Source of the DNA: UBA10649 sp044233495
GTDB lineage: Bacteria > Actinomycetota > Actinomycetes > S36-B12
Direction of reading: 5' to 3'
Length of the DNA: 14,966 nucleotides
Assembly: GCA_044233495.1 (NCBI GenBank)
Contig: JBIIJX010000035.1
Location: 1 to 14,966 of the forward strand
Shown in pieces: positions 7,644-13,556 of this stretch. The translations under genes were made by a program, and so were the position numbers. The notes below the pieces were generated by a model, which saw only the letters and a program-made list of their open reading frames with translations, searched no databases and was not told where the DNA came from. Each line of letters begins with the position of its first letter. The first letter of the stretch is position 1.

Positions 7644-9205
7644 GCGCCCCCGCACTGGTCATGGCTGCAGAGGCGCCGTTCACTCTGCCGTCCGTCAACT
7701 ACTACGCCATCGCCCCGATCCTCATCCTGTTCGGCGCCGCGGTCCTCTCCGTGGTGGTCGAGGCGTTCGTACCCCGTGGTGGACGTCGTCCGACCCAGCT
7801 CGTGCTCGTGATCGGGTCGATCGTCGCGGCTCTCGTCGTCACGGTCGATCTCAGGGGCACTCGCCTGGTCACCGGTGAGGGAGCCATTGCCGTCGACGGC
7901 CCCACCCTGGTGCTCTGGGGTGCGCTCCTCATCATCGGCCTGCTGGCGGCATTCCTCATGGCTGAGCGATCCATCGACCCGCTCGGCGATGCGTTCGCGC
8001 CGCGTGCCTCGGCGCTGCCGGGCTCGGAGGACGAGCAGCAGTTCACCAAGCGCGGGTACCTGCAGACGGAGGTCTGGCCGTTCCTGCTGTTCGCCCTCAC
8101 CGGCATGCTGACATTCGTCGCGGCGAACGACTTCCTGCTCATGTTCGTGGCCCTCGAGGTCATGTCCCTTCCGCTGTACCTGCTGGCAGGCATGGCTCGT
8201 CGCCGCCGTCTGCTCTCGCAGGAGTCGGCTCTCAAGTACTTCCTCCTCGGCGCCTTGTCATCCGCCTTCTTCCTGTACGGAGCCGCGCTGCTCTACGGCT
8301 ACAGCGGGTCCGTCAGCTTCATCACGCTGTCCGAGACACTCTCGGCGAAGCCGGGAGAGGGCACGCTGGTTGCGGTGGGCATCGCCCTGGTCATGGTCGG
8401 CCTGTTGTTCAAGATCGCCGCCGTCCCGTTCCACCAGTGGACTCCGGACGTGTACCAGGGTGCTCCCACCCCGGTCACGGCGTTCATGGCCGCCACCGTC
8501 AAGATCGCCGCCTTCGCCGCACTGCTGCGCCTGCTGTACGTCTCCCTCGGTGGCTTGCGCTGGGACTGGACTCCCATGCTCTGGATCATCGCCGGCCTCA
8601 CCATGGTGATCGGGTCGGTGCTGGCCATCACGCAGACGGACATCAAGCGAATGCTGGCCTACTCCTCCATTGCCCAGGCCGGCTTCATCCTCATCGGCGT
8701 GGTCGCAGCGTCACCGGAGGGTCTGGCAAGCTCGATCTTCTACCTGATCGCCTACGCCTTCACCACGATCGGCACCTTTGCCGTCGTGTCCATGGTGCGC
8801 AACGCCTCAGGCGAGGCCACGAGCCTGTCCGCATGGGTCGGCCTGGGCAGGAAGTCGCCGGTGATCGCGGCGGTCTTCTCCTTCTTCCTGCTCTCTCTCG
8901 CCGGAATACCGCTCACCAGCGGTTTCGTGGGCAAGTTCGCGGTGTTCTCCGCCGGCATTGCCAGCGGTGCGGGATGGCTCGTCATCGTAGGCGTGATCGC
9001 CAGCATCGTCGCAGCCTTCTTCTACGTTCGCGTGATCGTCCTGATGTACTTCTCCGAGCCCACCGCCGACACGGCCTCGGTCGTGATCCCGTCGGCGTTC
9101 ACCACGATCGCGCTCACCGCTGCCACGGTGATGACCGTCGCCCTGGGCGTCTTCCCCCAGTGGCTGCTGGACATCGTCGAGCAGGCGGGTGTCTTCGTCC
9201 GGTAG
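7640..9205 (+). CDS. nuoN: NADH-quinone oxidoreductase subunit N (antiporter-like subunit)
   Basis: NuoN is the antiporter-like pump nearest NuoK and NuoJ. The 521-residue protein is longer than the E. coli form, mainly through the N-terminal part and a polar loop at about residues 110-140. Key residues are Glu173 in FVALEVMSLPLYLLAG, Lys258 in GLLFKIAAVPFHQW, Lys288 in ATVKIAAFAALLR and Lys432 in SGFVGKFAVF. They match E133, K217, K247 and K395 of E. coli NuoN. The GTG at 7640 is chosen because it makes a GTGA overlap with nuoM and has GAAGGGAG at 7626-7633. An ATG seven codons in (7661) is possible. It is the last nuo gene and ends in TAG, 12 bases before the prenyl synthase. Confidence 0.97.
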   Translation: MSAPALVMAAEAPFTLPSVNYYAIAPILILFGAAVLSVVVEAFVPRGGRRPTQLVLVIGSIVAALVVTVDLRGTRLVTGEGAIAVDGPTLVLWGALLIIGLLAAFLMAERSIDPLGDAFAPRASALPGSEDEQQFTKRGYLQTEVWPFLLFALTGMLTFVAANDFLLMFVALEVMSLPLYLLAGMARRRRLLSQESALKYFLLGALSSAFFLYGAALLYGYSGSVSFITLSETLSAKPGEGTLVAVGIALVMVGLLFKIAAVPFHQWTPDVYQGAPTPVTAFMAATVKIAAFAALLRLLYVSLGGLRWDWTPMLWIIAGLTMVIGSVLAITQTDIKRMLAYSSIAQAGFILIGVVAASPEGLASSIFYLIAYAFTTIGTFAVVSMVRNASGEATSLSAWVGLGRKSPVIAAVFSFFLLSLAGIPLTSGFVGKFAVFSAGIASGAGWLVIVGVIASIVAAFFYVRVIVLMYFSEPTADTASVVIPSAFTTIALTAATVMTVALGVFPQWLLDIVEQAGVFVR

Positions 9206-9211
9206 TACCGT
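9206..9211 (+). promoter_or_regulatory. possible -10 element for a leaderless prenyl synthase transcript
   Basis: TACCGT fits the TANNNT pattern of an actinobacterial -10 box. It ends 6 bases before the ATG at 9218, the spacing expected if transcription starts at or next to the start codon. No good Shine-Dalgarno sequence precedes this ATG. I see no convincing -35 hexamer 16-18 bases upstream, so this is a weak call; read-through from nuoN is equally plausible. Confidence 0.28.
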
Positions 9212-9217
9212 GGCGAG

Positions 9218-10213
9218 ATGACGGACTCCCTGCGCGGCCTCCCGCTCCCGGATCCCGGGCTCGAGGCGGAGCTTGCGCTCGGGCTCGCCCAGGTCGAGGA
9301 GGGTCTGAAGGCCGCGGTCGCCAGCGACGATCCGTTCGTCGCCGATGCGGCCCGCTATCTCGTTGATGCCGGAGGCAAGCGGTTCCGCCCGCTGCTGGTG
9401 CTTCTGGCGGCACAGTTCGGCGATCCGTCAGCCTCCGGGGTAGTGCCGGCGGGGGTCGTCGTCGAGCTGACCCACCTCGCCACGCTCTACCACGACGATG
9501 TCATGGACGAGGCGAAGCTGCGCCGAGGCGCCCCCTCGGCCAATGCCCGATGGGATAACACCATCGCGATCCTGACGGGTGACTTCCTGTTCGCCCGCTC
9601 CTCGAAGATCCTGGCCGACCTTGGCCCGGAGGCCGTGCGGATCCAGGCGCTGACCTTCGAGCGCCTGTGCACGGGCCAGATTCGCGAGACGGTCGGACCC
9701 CGGGCGGCTCAGGACCCGATCGAGCATCATCTGGACGTGATCGCCGACAAGACCGGCTCGCTCATCGCCGCATCCGGCTGGTACGGAGCGCTCATGGCAG
9801 GGGCGTCACCCGAACACGTCGCGATCCTGACCCAGTTCGGCGAGCGGATCGGTGTCGCCTTCCAGCTTGCCGACGACCTCGTCGACATCACGTCTGAGTC
9901 GCTGCAGTCGGGGAAGACCCCCGGCACCGATCTGCGTGAGGGCATCCCGACCCTCGCCGCCCTGTTCGTCCAGCAGAGCACGGAGCCGGGGGACGCCCGC
10001 CTGCAGGAGCTGCTGAGCCGACCCCTGACCGACGACGCAGAGCACTCGGAGGCACTGGCGCTGCTGCGGGGTCACGAGGGAGTCGCGCTGGCGCGCAACC
10101 AGGCCCGGGAGTGGTCGGACTCCGCACGCGAGCTTCTGGTCGACCTGCCGAGCGGTCCAGCCCGCGACGTGCTCGGCTCCCTGTGCGACTACGTCGTCTC
10201 CCGCACCGGCTGA
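9218..10213 (+). CDS. all-trans polyprenyl diphosphate synthase (long-chain, for menaquinone)
   Basis: This enzyme condenses isopentenyl diphosphate units onto an allylic primer to build the isoprenoid tail. In this setting the tail is most likely that of menaquinone, the acceptor of complex I. It has 331 residues, with the family motifs in order: GGKRFRPLL (52-60), the first Asp-rich motif DDVMD (93-97), LRRG (101-104), FQLADDLVD holding the second Asp-rich motif (219-223), and GKTPGTDLREG. Small Ala and Thr residues at the fifth and fourth positions before the first motif (ATLYHDDVMD) suit long-chain (IspB/HepT/GrcC-like) enzymes rather than short farnesyl- or geranylgeranyl-type ones. The exact chain length cannot be read from sequence. 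It follows nuoN by 12 bases and may share its transcript. The ATG at 9218 has no strong ribosome binding site. Confidence 0.93.
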   Translation: MTDSLRGLPLPDPGLEAELALGLAQVEEGLKAAVASDDPFVADAARYLVDAGGKRFRPLLVLLAAQFGDPSASGVVPAGVVVELTHLATLYHDDVMDEAKLRRGAPSANARWDNTIAILTGDFLFARSSKILADLGPEAVRIQALTFERLCTGQIRETVGPRAAQDPIEHHLDVIADKTGSLIAASGWYGALMAGASPEHVAILTQFGERIGVAFQLADDLVDITSESLQSGKTPGTDLREGIPTLAALFVQQSTEPGDARLQELLSRPLTDDAEHSEALALLRGHEGVALARNQAREWSDSARELLVDLPSGPARDVLGSLCDYVVSRTG

Positions 10214-10234
10214 CCCCCCACGACCCGACCCTTG

Positions 10235-10328
10235 ACAGATTTGATCCGCTTCCCGGGTCAAATCGGCAATGAATCGGACATTACGTGCGCCGAATGCCGA
10301 TTTGACCCGGGAAGCGGATCAAATCTGT
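10235..10328. repeat. perfect 34-bp inverted repeat with nested hairpins
   Basis: Arm 10235-10268 is the exact reverse complement of arm 10295-10328, with a 26-base spacer (10269-10294). Within each arm, a 27-base unit (10238-10264 and 10299-10325) is itself nearly palindromic: GATTTGA pairs with TCAAATC, and with one G-T wobble plus three further pairs this gives an 11-bp stem with a 5-base loop. The DNA could therefore extrude as two hairpins, and the RNA could fold as one long stem. It begins 21 bases after the prenyl synthase stop. No T-tract follows, so a classical intrinsic terminator is not shown. It may act as a transcript end or processing signal, a protein-binding site, or a dispersed palindromic repeat. 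Confidence 0.9.
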
Positions 10329-10382
10329 GTCGCGGGGTTGGTGGGTCGTGCGGGTGGGCACCATGGTTGTCTAGACGACTGG

Positions 10383-10388
10383 TAGCGT
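10383..10388 (+). promoter_or_regulatory. possible -10 element for a leaderless MFS transcript
   Basis: TAGCGT matches TANNNT and ends 6 bases before the ATG at 10395. No Shine-Dalgarno sequence lies in front of that ATG, which fits a leaderless mRNA. The large palindrome upstream makes an independent promoter for this gene likely. No clear -35 hexamer is seen at the right distance, so confidence is limited. Confidence 0.35.
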
Positions 10389-10394
10389 CCGGTT

Positions 10395-11573
10395 ATGAGT
10401 GTTGAGGCTGGCGCGCCCCCGCTGCGACCGGTGCACGACCGACCCACGCTGGTGTCCTACGCGACCATCGCGACGTGGTCGTGGTTCGTCTACGGATTCG
10501 GTGCGAGTCTGGCTCTCCTTCGCGACGAGCAAGGAACGTCCGCCTGGCTGGGCGGTCTGCACAGCACGGCTCTCGCGGCGGGCGGCATCATCGGTGCCCT
10601 GCTGACCCCCCGCCTGAACCATCGGTTCGGTCGTGGTCTCGTGGGCCGTGGTGCCGCGATCGGCACAGCCTTGTGCATCGTCGCGTACCTGTGGCCGGGC
10701 ATGCCCGTGGGCGGGACCCTGGGCTCGATCTTCATCGCCTGCTTCTTCGGCAACATCGTCGTGGTCGTGGTCAACTCCTTCATCGCCGCTCATCAGGGAG
10801 CTGCCAGTCCGCCGGCGTTCACGGAGAGCACCGGACTCGCGGCGCTCATGGGCCTGCTGGCCCCGCTGGGCGTGGGGCTCGCGGCCTCGACCGTCGTCGG
10901 GTGGCGTGGGGGACTGCTCGTCGCTGTCGTGGCCTTCGCCCTCGTGGAGGTGTGGCGGGGTCGTCACCTCGCCGTCTACGGCGGTCCGGGCGAGGTTCGC
11001 ACGCGCAAGGAGGCCGGCGCACTGCCGAGCCGGACCTGGTGGGCGCTCGTCGCCGGCATGACCTACATCGGGGCGGAGTTCTGCCTGAGTCTGTGGGGGG
11101 TCGACCTCCTGCGGGATCGTGCCGGGCTCAGCCCCGCCGCTGCCGCTGCCGGCCTGAGCACCGTGCTCGGCGGACTCTTCGTCGGTCGCGTGTTCGGGAT
11201 CAGGCTCGCAGAGCGTTTTCCCGTGGAGCGCCTGCTCAAGGTGTCGATCCTCGCCGGTCTCGTCGCCTTCATGGTGGCGTGGGCGTCGACGAGCCCGGTG
11301 GTCATCCTGGCCGCGATGTTCCTGACGGGCCTGGGAATGTCCCTCGCGTGGCCGTTGAGCATGTCGCGCATCATCCGCGCCTCGGGCGGCAACCCGGATC
11401 GTGCGTCAGCGCTGGCACTCGCGTTCACCACGTTCGCCATCGGGATGGCGCCATTCGTATTGGGTGCGTTCGCGGCCAGCACCGGCGTGCACCTGGCGTT
11501 TCTGGTCGTGCCAGTCCTGCTGGTGGCAACGTTCGTCCTCGTGGCAGTGCGGCCGGGGCCCGACGGGGACTGA
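10395..11573 (+). CDS. major facilitator superfamily transporter, substrate unknown
   Basis: The 392-residue protein is strongly hydrophobic, with roughly 12 membrane segments in two halves. A loop rich in basic residues (PRLNHRFGRG, about 75-84) after the second segment resembles MFS motif A. A related loop (GRVFGIRLAERFPVERLL) appears in the second half. The cytoplasmic middle linker has the charged run RTRKE. These are general MFS features; nothing visible tells the substrate or the direction of transport. The gene follows the large palindrome and probably has its own promoter. It ends 3 bases before the stop of the convergent rarD. The link to the respiratory genes looks positional only. 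It could be a small-molecule or drug exporter, but that is a guess. Confidence 0.85.
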   Translation: MSVEAGAPPLRPVHDRPTLVSYATIATWSWFVYGFGASLALLRDEQGTSAWLGGLHSTALAAGGIIGALLTPRLNHRFGRGLVGRGAAIGTALCIVAYLWPGMPVGGTLGSIFIACFFGNIVVVVVNSFIAAHQGAASPPAFTESTGLAALMGLLAPLGVGLAASTVVGWRGGLLVAVVAFALVEVWRGRHLAVYGGPGEVRTRKEAGALPSRTWWALVAGMTYIGAEFCLSLWGVDLLRDRAGLSPAAAAAGLSTVLGGLFVGRVFGIRLAERFPVERLLKVSILAGLVAFMVAWASTSPVVILAAMFLTGLGMSLAWPLSMSRIIRASGGNPDRASALALAFTTFAIGMAPFVLGAFAASTGVHLAFLVVPVLLVATFVLVAVRPGPDGD

Positions 11574-11583
11574 GGATCAGTCC
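11567..11583. terminator. short hairpin spanning both convergent stop codons
   Basis: GGACTGA (11567-11573) and TCAGTCC (11577-11583) are perfect complements around a 3-base loop. The two TGA stop codons, one per strand, sit in the stem. It could end transcription in both directions, but the stem is only 7 bp and no T-run follows on either side, so the terminator call is weak. Confidence 0.3.
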
Positions 11584-12500
11584 GGCTCGATGACCTCGAG
11601 GTTGCTCGTCCGACTTCGGGCGTGGCGCAGTCCGTCGATCGACATGACGAGCAGTGAGATCCAGACGAGGACGAATCCGACCCATCGGCTGGTGGTCATC
11701 GCCTCATCGAACACCGCAACCCCGATGATGAACTGGAACACAGGTGTGAGGTACTGCATGAGCCCGAGGGTCGACAGGGGGATGCGATTCGCTGCGCCGC
11801 CGAAGGCAAGCAGCGGTATGGCCGTCACAACTCCCAGCAGCACGAGCAGGACAGTCACACCCGGGTCACCAGACAGGAGGCCGGCATCACCTCTCGCTGC
11901 AACGACGGCCAGCACGACCAGGGCAAGGGGAGCGAGTGTCGCTGTCTCGATCGTGAGGCTCTCGACGGCTCCGAGGCCGACCTGCTTCTTGATCAGTCCG
12001 TAGACGCCGAAGGAGACCGCGAGCACGATGCTGATCCATGGGGGCCTGCCGTAGCTGAAGGTGAGGACGGCGACGGCCATGACCGCGATTCCCACGGCGG
12101 CCCACTGCAGCGTGCGCAGTCGCTCGCGCAGGACGACAACACCGAGCGCCACGGACACGAGGGGATTGATGAAGTACCCAAGGGAGGCCTCGACCACCTG
12201 GTCGGAGATGACCGCCCAGACGTAGACGCCCCAGTTGAGCGCGAGAAAGGCCGCGGCAACGGCCAGGAGCCCGGTGTTGCGGCGGGATCGAGCGGCGATC
12301 AGGACCTGCACCCACGACCGTGTCAGCGTGATGATGATGCCCAGGAAGACGAGCGACCAGATCACTCTGTTCGCGACGACCTCGACGGGTGAAACGTCGT
12401 CGAGCAGGTGGAAGTAGAGCGGAAAGAGGCCCCAGAGCCCGTAGGCGACAAGGCCGAGCAGGACTCCGGTTCCCGCCCGGCTCGAGGGCCGGCGGGCCAG
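11577..12500 (-). CDS. rarD: RarD-type EamA/DMT family permease, start codon unresolved
   Basis: This is an inner-membrane protein of the drug/metabolite transporter superfamily. The physiological substrate of RarD is not well established. Family hallmarks are NWGVYVWAV, VVEASLGYFINPLVSVALGV, LRERLRTLQW, ETATLAPLAL, and TAIPLLAFGGAANRIPLSTLGLMQYLTPVFQF. The first conventional start in frame is the GTG at 12363-12365, giving 262 residues. However, the codons upstream encode GVLLGLVAYGLWGLFPLYFH, the conserved first membrane segment of RarD, so coding must begin further up. No ATG, GTG or TTG exists in frame between there and the korB stop. The CTG at 12498-12500, two bases after that stop, gives 307 residues, close to the usual length of about 300. 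I use it as a provisional start. It is probably co-transcribed with korAB. Confidence 0.85.
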   Translation of the reverse strand: MARRPSSRAGTGVLLGLVAYGLWGLFPLYFHLLDDVSPVEVVANRVIWSLVFLGIIITLTRSWVQVLIAARSRRNTGLLAVAAAFLALNWGVYVWAVISDQVVEASLGYFINPLVSVALGVVVLRERLRTLQWAAVGIAVMAVAVLTFSYGRPPWISIVLAVSFGVYGLIKKQVGLGAVESLTIETATLAPLALVVLAVVAARGDAGLLSGDPGVTVLLVLLGVVTAIPLLAFGGAANRIPLSTLGLMQYLTPVFQFIIGVAVFDEAMTTSRWVGFVLVWISLLVMSIDGLRHARSRTSNLEVIEPD

Positions 12501-12502
12501 GC

Positions 12503-13549
12503 TCAGCTGACGTTCCAGGTGTCTCCGCCGGTCAGCAGGGCCTGTAGGTCGCCCTCGCCCTGCTTGGCCTGCACCTCGGCGAGCTGCTCGCGCACAAGGC
12601 GGTCGTAGGACGGCCGCTCGATGTCACGGAAGATGCCGATGGGAGTGTTCTCGAGAGAGCGCGGATTGGCCAGGCGGGACAGGGCGAAGGCCAGACCTGG
12701 GTCCTTGGCATGGGCGTCGTGACGGATGACGGCCCCCTCACCGACCTCAGCGATGTCGGCGACGGCGATGTGGCCGTCGGGGGTGCGGATGACGCCCTTC
12801 TCCAGGTCCTTGCCGAAGCGAATGGGCTCGCCGTGCTCCAGGCGCATCATCATGTCGTCGCGGGTGTCGCCGTCCTTCAGTGGCTCCCAGGCGCCGTCGT
12901 TGAAGATGTTGCAGTTCTGGTAGATCTCAACGAGAGACGTGCCCTCGTGGTGCGCAGCAGCGCGCAGCACCTCGGTCATGTGCTTGCGGTCGGAGTCGAT
13001 CGTCCGCGCGACGAAGGTGGCCTCGGCACCGAGCGCCAGAGACACCGGGTTGAAGGAGTAGTCGAGCGAGCCCTCGGGAGTCGACTTGGTGATCTTGCCC
13101 TGTTCGGACGTGGGCGAGTACTGGCCCTTCGTCAAGCCGTAGATCCGGTTGTTGAACAGCAGGATCTTCAGGTTCACATTCCTGCGCAGGGCGTGGATGA
13201 GATGGTTGCCGCCGATGCTGAGGGCATCGCCGTCGCCGGTGACCACCCAGATGGACAGGTCAGGACGAGTGGCCGCGAGGCCGGTGGCGATGGCCGGAGC
13301 GCGGCCATGGATCGAGTGCATGCCGAAGGTGTTCATGTAGTACGGGAAGCGGGACGAGCACCCGATGCCGGAGATGAAGACGATGTTCTCCTTGGCGAGC
13401 CCGAGCTCGGGCAGGAAGCCCTGGACGTTCGACAGGATCGAGTAGTCGCCGCAGCCGGGGCACCAGCGGACCTCCTGGTCGGACTTGAAGTCCTTGGCAG
13501 CGAGGTCGACGTCGCTCTTGGGGATGAGGTTCAGGTACGTGGCGGTCAT
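12503..13549 (-). CDS. korB: 2-oxoacid:ferredoxin oxidoreductase, beta subunit (probably 2-oxoglutarate)
   Basis: KorB is the thiamine-diphosphate subunit of a CoA-dependent oxidoreductase that decarboxylates a 2-oxoacid, probably 2-oxoglutarate to succinyl-CoA, and reduces ferredoxin. The 348-residue protein has CPGCGDY (Cys30, Cys33), GIGCSS (Cys64) and Cys213 in QNCNIF. Their spacing fits the four ligands of the single [4Fe-4S] cluster of archaeal two-subunit enzymes. The thiamine diphosphate/Mg motif begins at GDGDALSIGGNH (105-116) and ends at FNN (132-134). IYGLTKGQYSPTS is typical of the KorB group. The ATG lies 7 bases after the korA stop, and its ribosome binding site (GAGGA, on the minus strand at 13558-13554) overlaps that stop. 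The substrate is inferred from homology; mycobacterial KorAB is the reference. Confidence 0.94.
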   Translation of the reverse strand: MTATYLNLIPKSDVDLAAKDFKSDQEVRWCPGCGDYSILSNVQGFLPELGLAKENIVFISGIGCSSRFPYYMNTFGMHSIHGRAPAIATGLAATRPDLSIWVVTGDGDALSIGGNHLIHALRRNVNLKILLFNNRIYGLTKGQYSPTSEQGKITKSTPEGSLDYSFNPVSLALGAEATFVARTIDSDRKHMTEVLRAAAHHEGTSLVEIYQNCNIFNDGAWEPLKDGDTRDDMMMRLEHGEPIRFGKDLEKGVIRTPDGHIAVADIAEVGEGAVIRHDAHAKDPGLAFALSRLANPRSLENTPIGIFRDIERPSYDRLVREQLAEVQAKQGEGDLQALLTGGDTWNVS

Positions 13550-13556
13550 CGGATCC

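Larger units (their letters stand above)
10214..10394. other. intergenic region holding a large palindrome and the MFS gene leader
   Basis: These 181 bases separate the prenyl synthase from the MFS gene. They hold the 94-base inverted repeat described separately. There is also an outer 8-base pair of matching arms: CACGACCC at 10219-10226 and its complement GGGTCGTG at 10343-10350. No credible reading frame, tRNA or T-rich terminator tail is visible. Confidence 0.8.

Noticed and set aside
6024..7655. A 543-codon open frame on the minus strand, opposite nuoM
   Set aside because: It is a GC-rich shadow of nuoM. The translation is rich in Arg, Asp, Glu, His and Gly without domain logic, while the plus strand encodes a full NuoM with all key residues.
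10232..10237. TTGACA as a -35 promoter box in the intergenic region
   Set aside because: It is a perfect hexamer, but no TANNNT lies 16-18 bases downstream on the plus strand, and it partly overlaps the palindrome arm.
10235..10328. A classical intrinsic terminator, or a MITE with 34-bp terminal repeats
   Set aside because: No T-tract follows the stem on either strand, and the flanks (CTTG and GTCG) show no target-site duplication. Neither label is supported, though both remain testable.
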